A DNA stretch of 41,784 bases from DASUZB01 sp036377075 (lineage in GTDB: Bacteria; Actinomycetota; CALGFH01). Each line of letters begins with the position of its first letter. Position 1 is the stretch's first letter. The notes beneath the pieces were generated by a model. That model saw nothing but the letters and a program-made list of their open reading frames with translations, ran no database searches and was not told the origin of the DNA. Below, in pieces: positions 19,160-25,991 of this stretch. A program made the translations under genes and the position numbers. The stretch lies in assembly GCA_036377075.1 (NCBI GenBank), contig DASUZB010000177.1:1-41784 (forward strand). Direction: 5' to 3'.

Positions 19160-20105
19160 CAGCGTGGACGACATGGTGCTGATCGCCGACGACGACCGCG
19201 ACATCGTCCGCTTCGTCGAGGTCAACCTGCGGCTCGAGGGCTTCCAGGTGGTCACCGCCCACGACGGCGAGGACGCCCTCGACAAGGCGTTCGACCTGCA
19301 GCCCAACCTGATCCTGCTGGACGTGATGATGCCGCGGATGGACGGCTACGAGGTCTGCACGCGCCTGCGCGCCGACGGCCGCACCGCCCACATCCCGGTG
19401 CTGATGCTCACCGCCAGGTCCCTCTCGGCCGACAAGGTCCTGGGCCTCACCGCCGGCGCCGACGACTACATCATCAAGCCGTTCGACCCGATGGAGCTGG
19501 TCGCCCGCGTCAAGACCACGCTGCGCCGCGCCAGCGAGATGCGCGCCCTCTCGCCGCTCACCGGCCTGCCGGGCAACCACCGCATCGAGCGCGAGATCCA
19601 GCAGCGCATGGAGCACGACCACCCCATCGCGGTGTGCTACGTCGACCTGGACAACTTCAAGTCCTACAACGACCGCTACGGCTTCCTGCGCGGCGACGAG
19701 GTCATCTCGATGGCGGCCCAGGTGCTGCGCCGGGCCGCCCACGACGCCGCCGGCGCCGACGGCTTCGTCGGCCACGTCGGCGGCGACGACTTCGTGGTGG
19801 TGCTCCCGCCGGACTGCGCCGAGCCCTTCGCCCGCCTCGTGGTCGACGCGTTCGACCAGCGCATCTCGAGCCTCTACGACCCCGAGGACGCCAGCTCGGG
19901 GACCATCATCGTGGAGGACCGGCAGGGCCAGCCGCGCAGCTACCCGCTGGTCTCGGTCTCGGTGGGGATCGCCTCGACCGCCCGGCGCCGCTTCGACGAC
20001 CACCGCGAGCTGGTGGCCACCGCGACCGAGCTGAAGGCCCTGGCCAAGCGGCAGCCGCGCTCCGCCTGGGCGGTCGACCGCCGCAGCAACCGCCGCTCCT
20101 CGTAG
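19152..20105 (+). CDS. Response regulator with a GGDEF-like output domain
   Basis: A 317-residue protein starting at GTG 19152, 7 bases after GGAG (19141-19144) and overlapping rpe. Residues 8-130 are a receiver domain: acidic pair in IADDDRD, phospho-acceptor Asp57 in LLDVMMPRMDGYEV, Thr in LMLTAR and Lys in YIIKPFDP. Residues about 138-300 are a diguanylate-cyclase-like domain with LTGLPGNHRIE and CYVDLDNFKSYNDRYG. The active-site motif is GGDDF (210-214) instead of GG(D/E)EF. With Asp replacing Glu at the fourth position, activity is uncertain; it could be a weak cyclase or a GTP/c-di-GMP sensor. No kinase lies beside it. The strong rib promoter and riboswitch follow. Confidence 0.88.
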   Translation: MADSVDDMVLIADDDRDIVRFVEVNLRLEGFQVVTAHDGEDALDKAFDLQPNLILLDVMMPRMDGYEVCTRLRADGRTAHIPVLMLTARSLSADKVLGLTAGADDYIIKPFDPMELVARVKTTLRRASEMRALSPLTGLPGNHRIEREIQQRMEHDHPIAVCYVDLDNFKSYNDRYGFLRGDEVISMAAQVLRRAAHDAAGADGFVGHVGGDDFVVVLPPDCAEPFARLVVDAFDQRISSLYDPEDASSGTIIVEDRQGQPRSYPLVSVSVGIASTARRRFDDHRELVATATELKALAKRQPRSAWAVDRRSNRRSS

Positions 20106-20142
20106 CCGACCGCCTCCCTCCCGGCCGGCGCCGTCCTGGTGC

Positions 20143-20148
20143 TACTGT
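20143..20148 (+). promoter_or_regulatory. Possible -10 element of the rib operon
   Basis: TACTGT at 20143-20148 fits the TANNNT form of the other -10 boxes in the window and lies about 20 bases before the FMN riboswitch, where a transcript start would be expected. No convincing -35 hexamer is seen 16-19 bases upstream. Confidence 0.35.
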
Positions 20149-20165
20149 TGGCGTGCACCATTGGT

Positions 20166-20287
20166 TCGTCTCCGGGGCGAGGTGAAAGTCCTCACCGGCG
20201 GTGAGAGCCCGCGACCCCCAGGCGCGGCCTGGGGTTGACCCTGTGGAACCCAGGGGCCGACGGTGACAGTCCGGACGGGAGGAGGCG
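20166..20287 (+). promoter_or_regulatory. FMN riboswitch (RFN element)
   Basis: The conserved RFN core is plain: GGGGCGAGGTGAAAGTCC from 20174, CACCGGCGGT, GAGAGCCCGCGA (20203-20214), and near the 3' side GGCCGACGGTGACAGTCC (20255-20272) followed by GGACGGGAGGAG. The outer helix pairs TCTCC near 20170 with GGGAGGA near 20280. Such elements bind FMN and repress riboflavin genes when FMN is plentiful. It lies upstream of ribC-ribBA-ribH and its junction with the operon confirms FMN feedback. Confidence 0.95.
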
Positions 20288-20290
20288 ACG

Positions 20291-20325
20291 GCGGGCCGTG
20301 CCCGCGTGCCCGGCGGTGCGCCGGG
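20291..20325 (+). promoter_or_regulatory. Twin GC hairpins after the riboswitch
   Basis: GCGGGC-CGT-GCCCGC (20291-20305) and CCCGGCG-GTG-CGCCGGG (20309-20325) are two adjacent perfect hairpins within the roughly 95 bases between the riboswitch and ribC. There is no T tract, so they are not ordinary intrinsic terminators. They may be part of the expression platform, for example as Rho-dependent or pausing signals, or mask the ribC leader. Confidence 0.5.
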
Positions 20326-20381
20326 CCGGCGCGGCGGCCCGGTTGGCGTCACGCCCCGGGACCGGATCCTGCGAGGTCGTG

Positions 20382-21014
20382 ATGTTCACGGGGATCATCG
20401 AGGGCCAGGGCACGGTCGCCGGGCTGCGCGTCGCCGCCGACGGTTCCGGCGCGGCGCTGCAGGTCGACGCCCCCTGGCTCGCCGGGCAGCTGGCCGTGGG
20501 CGACTCCGTCGCCGTCAACGGCTGCTGCCTCACCGTCACCCGGGCCGGCCAGTCGGGTTTCGCCGCCGACCTGGTGGCCGAGACGCTGCGCCGCACCGCC
20601 CTGGGCGGCCTGCGCCCCGGCGAGGGGGTCAACCTGGAGCGGCCGCTGGCTGCCGACGGCCGCCTCGGCGGCCACGTGGTCCAGGGCCACGTCGACGGGC
20701 TCGGGCGGGTGCTCGCCCGCGACCGGGTCGGCGAGGGGGCGGAGCTGCGCGTCGGCATCGACCGGAAGCTGGCGCGGTACGTCGTGGTCAAGGGCTCGAT
20801 CGCGGTCGACGGCGTCAGCCTGACCGTGGCGGGGGCCGGCGACGACTGGTTCTCGGTGGCGCTGGTGCCGCACACGCTGGCGGTCACCACCCTCGGCGGC
20901 CGCGAGCCGGGCGACCTCGTCCAGCTCGAGGTCGACGTGCTCGCCAAGTACGTCGAGCGGCTGCTCGGCCCGTTGCTGCCTGCCGTGACCCATGGGGGAG
21001 GTGCGGGCCGGTGA
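20382..21014 (+). CDS. ribC: Riboflavin synthase, alpha chain
   Basis: Riboflavin synthase dismutates two 6,7-dimethyl-8-ribityllumazine molecules into riboflavin. Also called ribE in some species. The start is ATG 20382 after GAGG (20373-20376); the conserved N-terminus MFTGIIE confirms it, although the frame is open upstream through the riboswitch. Two lumazine-binding repeats are visible, VNGCCLTVT in the first and VDGVSLTVAGAG in the second, with HVVQGHVDGLG between. The protein has 210 residues. It overlaps ribBA by 4 bases and is the first gene of the FMN-controlled operon. Confidence 0.95.
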   Translation: MFTGIIEGQGTVAGLRVAADGSGAALQVDAPWLAGQLAVGDSVAVNGCCLTVTRAGQSGFAADLVAETLRRTALGGLRPGEGVNLERPLAADGRLGGHVVQGHVDGLGRVLARDRVGEGAELRVGIDRKLARYVVVKGSIAVDGVSLTVAGAGDDWFSVALVPHTLAVTTLGGREPGDLVQLEVDVLAKYVERLLGPLLPAVTHGGGAGR

Positions 21015-22237
21015 CCGAGTTCGCCAGCATCCCCGAGGCCGTCGAGGTGATCGCCGCCGGCGGCATGGTGGTCTGCGTCGACGACGCCGACCGGGAGAAC
21101 GAGGGCGACCTGATCATGGCGGCCGACGCCGCCACCCCCGAGAAGATCGCCTTCTTCGTGCGTTACACCTCCGGCGTGATCGTGGTGCCGATGCTCGGCG
21201 AGCGCCTCGACCAGCTCGAGCTGCCCCTGATGGTCGCGGCCAACACCGAGCGGCACCGCACCCAGTTCACCGTCTCGGTCGACGCGCGCCGCGGCACCTC
21301 CACCGGCATCTCCGCCGCCGACCGGGCCACCACCATCGCCGCCCTGGTCGACCCGGCGACGCGCCCGTCCGACCTGGCGCGCCCCGGGCACGTGTTCCCG
21401 CTGCGCTACCGCGAGGGCGGCGTGCTCAAGCGCGGCGGCCACACCGAGGCCGGCGTCGACCTCGCCCGCCTCGCCGGCCGCACCCCGGCGGCGGTGCTGT
21501 GCGAGCTGGTCGGCGAGGACGGCGGCACCGCCCGCCTGCCGGAGCTGGAGCGCTTCGCCCGCGAGCACGACCTCAAGCTGATCTCCATCGCCGACCTGAT
21601 CCGCTACCGCCGCCAGCGCGAGAAGCTGGTGCGGCGCGTCTCCGAGGCGCGCATCCCCACCGCCTGGGGCGACTTCACCGCCTACGCCTACGAGAACGTG
21701 CTCGACGGCGAGCACCACCTCGCCCTGGTCAAGGGCGCGGTCGCCGGCGAGCGCGGGGTGCTGGTGCGGGTCCACTCCGAATGCCTCACCGGCGACGTGT
21801 TCGGCTCGCTGCGCTGCGACTGCGGCACCCAGCTCGACGGGGCGCTCGCCCGGATCGCCGCCGAGGGCCTCGGCGTGGTCGTGTACCTGCGCGGCCACGA
21901 GGGCCGCGGCATCGGCCTGGCCCACAAGATCGCCGCCTACAACCTGCAGGAGCAGGGCCGCGACACGGTCGACGCCAACCTGGAGCTGGGCCTGCCGGTC
22001 GACGACCGCGAGTACGGCATCGGCTCGCAGATCCTGGTCGACCTCGGCGTCACCACCATGCGGCTGCTCACCAACAACCCCGCCAAGTACACCGGCCTGG
22101 GCGGCTTCGGCCTGGAGATCGTCGAGCGCGTGCCGCTCGAGACCAACCCCAACCCGGAGAACCTCGCCTACCTGCGCACCAAGCGGGAGCGCATGGGCCA
22201 CCTGCTCGACCTGCCGCCGACCGCTGCTGAAAAATAG
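21011..22237 (+). CDS. ribBA: Bifunctional DHBP synthase / GTP cyclohydrolase II
   Basis: RibB makes 3,4-dihydroxy-2-butanone 4-phosphate from ribulose 5-phosphate, and RibA opens GTP; both feed riboflavin. GTG 21011 overlaps ribC and follows GGGGGAGG (20994-21001); 408 residues. The RibB half has DDADRENEGDLIMAAD, TSTGISAADRATTI and HTEAGVDLARLAG. The RibA half has the zinc-binding SECLTGDVFGSLRCDCG, then LRGHEGRGIGL and YGIGSQILVDLGVTTMRLL. All catalytic features appear intact. It uses the product of the neighbouring rpe equilibrium. A 26-base gap precedes ribH. Confidence 0.96.
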   Translation: MTEFASIPEAVEVIAAGGMVVCVDDADRENEGDLIMAADAATPEKIAFFVRYTSGVIVVPMLGERLDQLELPLMVAANTERHRTQFTVSVDARRGTSTGISAADRATTIAALVDPATRPSDLARPGHVFPLRYREGGVLKRGGHTEAGVDLARLAGRTPAAVLCELVGEDGGTARLPELERFAREHDLKLISIADLIRYRRQREKLVRRVSEARIPTAWGDFTAYAYENVLDGEHHLALVKGAVAGERGVLVRVHSECLTGDVFGSLRCDCGTQLDGALARIAAEGLGVVVYLRGHEGRGIGLAHKIAAYNLQEQGRDTVDANLELGLPVDDREYGIGSQILVDLGVTTMRLLTNNPAKYTGLGGFGLEIVERVPLETNPNPENLAYLRTKRERMGHLLDLPPTAAEK

Positions 22238-22263
22238 GGGAGCCAGGCACCAGGAGGAGCGCC

Positions 22264-22737
22264 ATGGGAAAGGTCTTCGAAGGCGGGCTGGACGGCAGCG
22301 GCCGCCGCGTGGCGATCGCCGCCAGCCGCTTCAACCGGCTGGTCACCGACCAGCTGGTGTCCGGGGCGGTCGAGGCGCTGCGGCGCCACGGCGTCGCCGA
22401 GGCCGACATCGACCTCGCCTGGGCGCCCGGCTCGTTCGAGCTGCCGCTGGTCGCCGCGCGGCTGGCCGCCAGCGGCCGCTACGCCGGCGTGGTCGCCATC
22501 GGCGCGGTGGTCCGCGGCGAGACGCCGCACTTCGACCACGTCGCCGGCCAGGCCGCCAGCGGCCTGGCGGCGGTGGCGCGCAGCTCCAGCGTGCCGGTCG
22601 CCTTCGGCGTGCTCACCACCGACACCATGGAGCAGGCGCTCGACCGCGCCGGCGGCAAGGCCGGCAACAAGGGCGCCGAGGCGGCGCTCACCGCGCTGGA
22701 GATGGCCGGCCTCCTCGAGGCGATCGACAAGGGATGA
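22264..22737 (+). CDS. ribH: 6,7-dimethyl-8-ribityllumazine synthase
   Basis: Lumazine synthase condenses the RibB product with the RibD-derived pyrimidine. ATG 22264 follows AGGAGG (22252-22257). The 157-residue protein contains ASRFN, WAPGSFELPL, AIGAVVRGETPHFDHVA with the catalytic His, and PVAFGVLTTDTMEQA with the GGKAGNKGAEAAL phosphate site. The set ribC-ribBA-ribH lacks ribD, which normally makes the second substrate, so that gene must lie elsewhere or be replaced. Confidence 0.96.
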   Translation: MGKVFEGGLDGSGRRVAIAASRFNRLVTDQLVSGAVEALRRHGVAEADIDLAWAPGSFELPLVAARLAASGRYAGVVAIGAVVRGETPHFDHVAGQAASGLAAVARSSSVPVAFGVLTTDTMEQALDRAGGKAGNKGAEAALTALEMAGLLEAIDKG

Positions 22738-22758
22738 CCAGCCAGGAGCGGGCCGCCG

Positions 22759-22780
22759 CCCGGCACCGGACGGTGCCGGG
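22759..22780 (+). promoter_or_regulatory. 9-base hairpin abutting the hisG start
   Basis: CCCGGCACC (22759-22767) and GGTGCCGGG (22772-22780) are perfect inverted arms around GGAC. The last base is directly followed by the ATG of hisG. The nearest ribosome site, CAGGAGCGG (22743-22751), lies upstream of the hairpin, so folding would be needed to bring it close to the ATG. It could act as a translation switch or as the end of the rib transcript. Confidence 0.6.
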
Positions 22781-23656
22781 ATGCTGAAGCTGGTGCTGCC
22801 GAAGGGCAGCCTCGAACGCGCCACGCTGGCCCTGTTCGACGCGGCCGACCTGCCGGTCAAGCGCGGCAGCGAACGCGAGTACCACGGCACCATCGACGAC
22901 CCCAGGGTGGAGCGGGTGTCGCTGCTGCGCCCCCAGGAGATCCCCCGCTACGTCGAGGACGGCTTCTTCGACCTGGGCATCACCGGGCGCGACTGGATCG
23001 AGGAGACCGGCGCGCGGGTCGTCAGCCTGGCCGAGCTGCCCTACTCCAAGCAGACCGCCAACCCGGTGCGGGTGGTGCTCGCGGTCCACCGCGACCTCGG
23101 CGTGACCAGTCCCGACCAGCTCGAGCCCGGGCTGCGGGTCTCCACCGAGTTCCCCAACCTGACCAGGCGGTACTTCGACCAGCTCGGCATCGCCGCGCGG
23201 GTGTTCCCGTCCTACGGCGCCACCGAGGCCAAGGTTCCCGAGATCGTCGACGCCGTGGTCGACCTCACCGAGACGGGCTCGACCCTGCGCAGCCACGGCA
23301 TGGTGGTCATCGCCACGCTGCTCACCTCCTGGACCGAGGTGGTCGCCAACGCCGACGCCGCGGCGGACCCGGTGCGGCGGCAGGCCATGGAGGACCTGGT
23401 CACCCTGCTGGCGGGCGCGGCGCGGGCGCGCTCCAAGACGCTCATCAAGCTCAACGTCGCCGACGGCGACCTCGCCAAGGTGGTCGAGGTGCTGCCGGCG
23501 ATGAAGGCGCCGACCATCACCGAGCTGGCCGACTCGGGCTTCCACGCGGTCGAGGCGGTGGTGGACAAAGCCGTGGTCAACCGCCTCATTCCGACGCTGA
23601 AAGGCGCCGGCGCGTTCGACATCCTCGAGCTCCCGATTGCCAAGATCGTGGAGTAA
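22781..23656 (+). CDS. hisG: ATP phosphoribosyltransferase
   Basis: HisG joins ATP and PRPP in the first, regulated step of histidine synthesis. ATG 22781; the N-terminus MLKLVLPKGSLERATLALF is the conserved start of the family, so no other start fits. 291 residues makes it the long form, with a C-terminal ACT-like regulatory domain (about 215-291, with MKAPTITELADSGFHAVEAV) that binds histidine. The PRPP site is VDLTETGSTLRSHGM. No other his genes are seen, including hisE, which is its common neighbour. The hairpin directly in front of the ATG sets it apart from the rib genes. Confidence 0.95.
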   Translation: MLKLVLPKGSLERATLALFDAADLPVKRGSEREYHGTIDDPRVERVSLLRPQEIPRYVEDGFFDLGITGRDWIEETGARVVSLAELPYSKQTANPVRVVLAVHRDLGVTSPDQLEPGLRVSTEFPNLTRRYFDQLGIAARVFPSYGATEAKVPEIVDAVVDLTETGSTLRSHGMVVIATLLTSWTEVVANADAAADPVRRQAMEDLVTLLAGAARARSKTLIKLNVADGDLAKVVEVLPAMKAPTITELADSGFHAVEAVVDKAVVNRLIPTLKGAGAFDILELPIAKIVE

Positions 23657-23702
23657 CCGGGGATTGTCGCCTGCGCCGCGGGCTCACGCATACGGCACGT
23701 GT

Positions 23703-23731
23703 TTGTGCCCCGGTGACGACCGCGCTAAAGT
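23703..23731 (+). promoter_or_regulatory. Promoter of the cold-shock gene
   Basis: TTGTGC (23703-23708), 17 bases and TAAAGT (23726-23731) form a good promoter in the 150-base gap after hisG. A start near 23738 leaves a leader of about 70 nt. The leader ends in an AGGGAGGCG ribosome site. Confidence 0.6.
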
Positions 23732-23806
23732 CCGCGCGCCTGGCCGTGACGATCTGGCAGTCGGCGCCGGTGCCGGCCGGGGCAGCGTGACAGGGAGGCG
23801 AAGCAG

Positions 23807-24013
23807 TTGCCACAAGAAGGCACCGTCAAGTGGTTCAGCAACGAGAAGGGCTACGGATTCATCGCCCGCAATGGCGGCGACGATGTCTTCGTGCACTTCA
23901 CGGCGATCGAGATGGAGGGCTACAAGACCCTCGTCGAGGGCCAGGTCGTCGAGTTCGAGATCACCGACGGCCCCAAGGGCCCGCAGGCCTCGAACGTCCG
24001 CCCGGTCAACTGA
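23807..24013 (+). CDS. Cold-shock domain RNA chaperone
   Basis: A 68-residue CspA-family protein that binds single-stranded RNA and DNA. The start is TTG 23807, preceded by AGGGAGG; residues 1-8 read MPQEGTVK as usual. RNP1 KGYGFI and RNP2 VFVHF are intact, with aromatic residues in WF. It stands alone with its own promoter, and is convergent with the DUF1844 gene across a perfect palindrome. TTG starts and short leaders are common for cold-shock genes in actinobacteria. Confidence 0.95.
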   Translation: MPQEGTVKWFSNEKGYGFIARNGGDDVFVHFTAIEMEGYKTLVEGQVVEFEITDGPKGPQASNVRPVN

Positions 24014-24097
24014 GCGGCGACACCCTCCACCGGTCCCGCACCCCCGGACCACGCTGGTAGCCCCGGCCCCCACCGGGGGGACCCCGACGGAGACCCA

Positions 24098-24121
24098 GGG
24101 CCCCGCCGCGCGGCGGGGCCC
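24098..24121. terminator. 24-base perfect palindrome between convergent genes
   Basis: GGGCCCCGCCGC (24098-24109) and GCGGCGGGGCCC (24110-24121) are perfect 12-base arms with no spacer. It lies between the convergent cold-shock gene (stop 24013) and the DUF1844 gene (stop at 24145). It has no T tract on either strand; in very GC-rich actinobacteria such hairpins are thought to work as bidirectional terminators. Confidence 0.65.
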
Positions 24122-24144
24122 TCACCGCTCCAGCAGCGCGCCCT

Positions 24145-24615
24145 TCAGGGCTGGCCAGGTACCCACAGGCCGGACGGGCGCCTGCCCGGCGCCGGCGGCT
24201 CCTCCGCCGGCCCAGGGGGCGGCTCGCCGCCGCCCGGCGGCGGCCGCGACTCGCCCTGCCCGGCCAGGTGGCGCTGCACGTCGGCGAAGCCGAGCTGCAG
24301 GTCGGCCAGGGCCTTGCGCAGCTCGGCCTCGACCGCGCCGACGCGGCCGCGGACGCCGTCGAGCAGGCCGGCGAGGGCGTCGATCAGCAGGCGCGCGGCC
24401 TCCAGGTCGCGGTAGCGCTCGTTCTCGTTGGGCGGCAGGCCGAGCCGCACGTAGGCGAGGGTGACCAGCGGCACGGCGGCCTCGGCCACGATGTCCCCGG
24501 CCGACACCGAGGCGAGCTGCTCGCGCATCTGGTCGAGCACCTCGCGCGCGGTCTGGTCGTCCGGCCCGGGCGCCTGGTCCGGCCCGGGTTCTTCGTCGGG
24601 ACGGCGGTCGCTCAC
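24145..24615 (-). CDS. DUF1844 family protein
   Basis: A small protein of 156 residues. The frame extends to 24717, but GTG 24615 has GAGGAGG (24622-24628) six bases upstream on the coding strand and begins a shorter protein (SDRRPDEEPGPD). The conserved part, about residues 30-90, reads QLASVSAGDIVAEAAVPLVT, LAYVRLGL and LEAARLLIDALAGLLDGV and matches DUF1844. Its C-terminus is Pro/Gly-rich (ESRPPPGGGEPPPG). In actinobacteria DUF1844 genes are commonly neighbours of infC, as here, where the gene is divergent. Function is unknown. It likely shares a divergent promoter region with the infC leader. Confidence 0.8.
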   Translation of the reverse strand: MSDRRPDEEPGPDQAPGPDDQTAREVLDQMREQLASVSAGDIVAEAAVPLVTLAYVRLGLPPNENERYRDLEAARLLIDALAGLLDGVRGRVGAVEAELRKALADLQLGFADVQRHLAGQGESRPPPGGGEPPPGPAEEPPAPGRRPSGLWVPGQP

Positions 24616-24710
24616 TGCGGACCTCCTCGGTGCCGTTCCGGCCGCCCTGGCGGGCGCCGGCTGGACCGGTGCGCCGCCCGCGACCGCGTCCACAGCGGCG
24701 GTCGCGCGCG

Positions 24711-24740
24711 TCGACACCGCGACGATGTGGCTGCTACAGT
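24711..24740 (+). promoter_or_regulatory. Promoter of the infC operon
   Basis: TCGACA (24711-24716), an 18-base spacer and TACAGT (24735-24740) form a good promoter. A start near 24747 gives an infC leader of about 300 nt ending in an attenuator-like hairpin. Confidence 0.6.
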
Positions 24741-24746
24741 ACAGCT

Positions 24747-25050
24747 CGACCGGGGTCCATCAGGCACTTGATGAGCTGGCAGTTGTCGAGCCTCTTCGCG
24801 AGTAGCCAGATGGGGAACACACCAAAGGATTCGTGATCGAACGATCATCGTGGAATACCACGTCGAACCGGGTCGTTGACGATCGCGCGCACAACTGCAA
24901 ACTGCCTAGCAAAGTAGGAGCAAGGGCTTCTCACCTCCAGGCGATTCGAGCCCAGGGGGTCAGCGCAGGCCACCGAGGACGGTGGTGGGCGGCCCTTTTC
25001 GGGCCGCTTTCTTGATTCCCGGTCACCGTGACCGTGAGGAGGGATAGAGC
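24747..25050 (+). promoter_or_regulatory. Structured infC leader RNA
   Basis: The roughly 300 bases between the promoter and infC hold no supported gene but are rich in inverted repeats. CGTGG-AATA-CCACG lies at 24849-24862, with a GATCG/CGATC pair just upstream; CCACCG-AGGA-CGGTGG lies at 24970-24985; the terminator hairpin is at 24989-25007. Known leaders of infC-rpmI-rplT operons, such as the L20 leader of Bacillus, use L20 or IF3 to control expression. I cannot match this one to a named family. Base composition here is clearly lower in GC than in the genes. Confidence 0.6.
24989..25014 (+). terminator. Intrinsic terminator/attenuator before infC
   Basis: GCGGCCC (24989-24995), loop TTTTC, GGGCCGC (25001-25007), then TTTCTTG. 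This is a textbook intrinsic terminator, rare in this GC-rich window, and lies about 36 bases before the infC start in the same direction. Its position within the operon leader implies attenuation. Confidence 0.8.
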
Positions 25051-25722
25051 ATCAGCGTAGAGCCAAGGATCAACGACCGGATCCGGACCGCTCAGGTCCG
25101 GGTGGTGGGTGCCGACGGGGAGCAGCTCGGCATCATGGACACCGTCGCCGCCATGCGGATGGCCAGCGAGCTCGACCTCGACCTGGTCGAGGTCGCGCCG
25201 CTGGCGCGCCCGCCGGTCTGCAAGCTGATGGACTACTCGAAGTACAAGTACGAGCAGGCCATCAAGGCCAAGGAGGCCCGGCGCAAGCAGAGCCTGGTCG
25301 TCCTCAAGGAAATGAAGATGCGGCCCAAGATCGACCAGCACGACTACGCCACCAAGAAGGGCCACGTCGAGCGTTTCCTGCGCCAGGGCCACAAGGTCAA
25401 GGTCACCATCATGTTCCGGGGCCGGGAGATGGCCCACACCGAGCTCGGGCGACGCCTGCTGGAGCGGCTGGCCACCGACATCAGCGAGCTCGCCCAGGTC
25501 GACAGCCCCGCGCGCCAGGACGGGCGCAACATGATCGCGGTGTTCTCTCCGCGCAAGACCGCGATCACCGCCCCGCGCAGCGCCCACCAGGGCGACCGGG
25601 CCGCACCCGACCAGGGCAGCAGGAGCCAGGCCGACCGTGGCGCCAGGCCGCCGGCCGGCCCCGCCCGACCGCCGACCGGGCAGGCGACCACCAGGCGCGC
25701 GGCGCCGGTGAGCGCCCCGTAG
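25051..25722 (+). CDS. infC: Translation initiation factor IF-3, ATC start
   Basis: IF-3 binds the 30S subunit and rejects non-AUG starts. The conserved N-terminus (SVEPRINDRIR) precedes the first GTG in frame (25102), so the start is ATC 25051, seven bases after GAGGAGGG (25036-25043). The protein has 223 residues. LDLVEVAPLARPPVCKLMDY, the linker helix and the C-terminal ribosome-binding domain (KMRPKIDQHDYATKKGHVE) are intact. The last 45 residues are a Pro/Arg-rich tail. A rare start codon is the classic route of IF-3 self-control, since more IF-3 means less translation from it. It leads the IF3-L35-L20 operon behind an attenuator. Confidence 0.95.
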   Translation: MSVEPRINDRIRTAQVRVVGADGEQLGIMDTVAAMRMASELDLDLVEVAPLARPPVCKLMDYSKYKYEQAIKAKEARRKQSLVVLKEMKMRPKIDQHDYATKKGHVERFLRQGHKVKVTIMFRGREMAHTELGRRLLERLATDISELAQVDSPARQDGRNMIAVFSPRKTAITAPRSAHQGDRAAPDQGSRSQADRGARPPAGPARPPTGQATTRRAAPVSAP

Positions 25723-25762
25723 ACCGCGGCGACCACCACCCCGGATCCCTCCAGGAGACCCA

Positions 25763-25957
25763 GTGCCCAAGATGAAGACCCACAAGGGTGCCGCGCGCCG
25801 CTTCGCCGTCACCAAGAACGGCAAGCTGATGCGCCGGCACGCCAAGCTCAACCACATCCTCGAGAAGAAGTCGCCGGCGCAGAAGCGCCGCCTCGGCCGC
25901 GAGAGCGAGGTGGCCGCCGGCGACCGCCGCAGCGTCCGCCGGATGCTCGGCATCTGA
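25763..25957 (+). CDS. rpmI: Ribosomal protein L35
   Basis: A basic 64-residue protein of the 50S subunit. GTG 25763 follows AGGAG (25753-25757). The sequence MPKMKTHKGAARRFAVTKNG and the C-terminal RRMLGI are characteristic. It lies between infC and rplT as in nearly all bacteria. Confidence 0.97.
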   Translation: MPKMKTHKGAARRFAVTKNGKLMRRHAKLNHILEKKSPAQKRRLGRESEVAAGDRRSVRRMLGI

Positions 25958-25991
25958 CCACGACCCGACCTTCAGACCAGGAGCGTTACCG

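Noticed and set aside
20235..20381. Upstream extension of the ribC frame
   Set aside because: It starts inside the FMN riboswitch; MFTGIIE at 20382 is the conserved N-terminus.
20306..21010. Upstream extension of the ribBA frame
   Set aside because: It overlaps ribC out of frame and is Arg/Gly-rich; the conserved RibB start is at GTG 21011.
24616..24717. Longer start of the DUF1844 gene
   Set aside because: The extension is Ala/Pro-rich and has no ribosome site; GTG 24615 has GAGGAGG at ideal spacing.
24833..25015. Possible 60-residue leader peptide before infC
   Set aside because: It has no ribosome site, no run of regulatory codons and ends inside the terminator; hairpins explain the region better.
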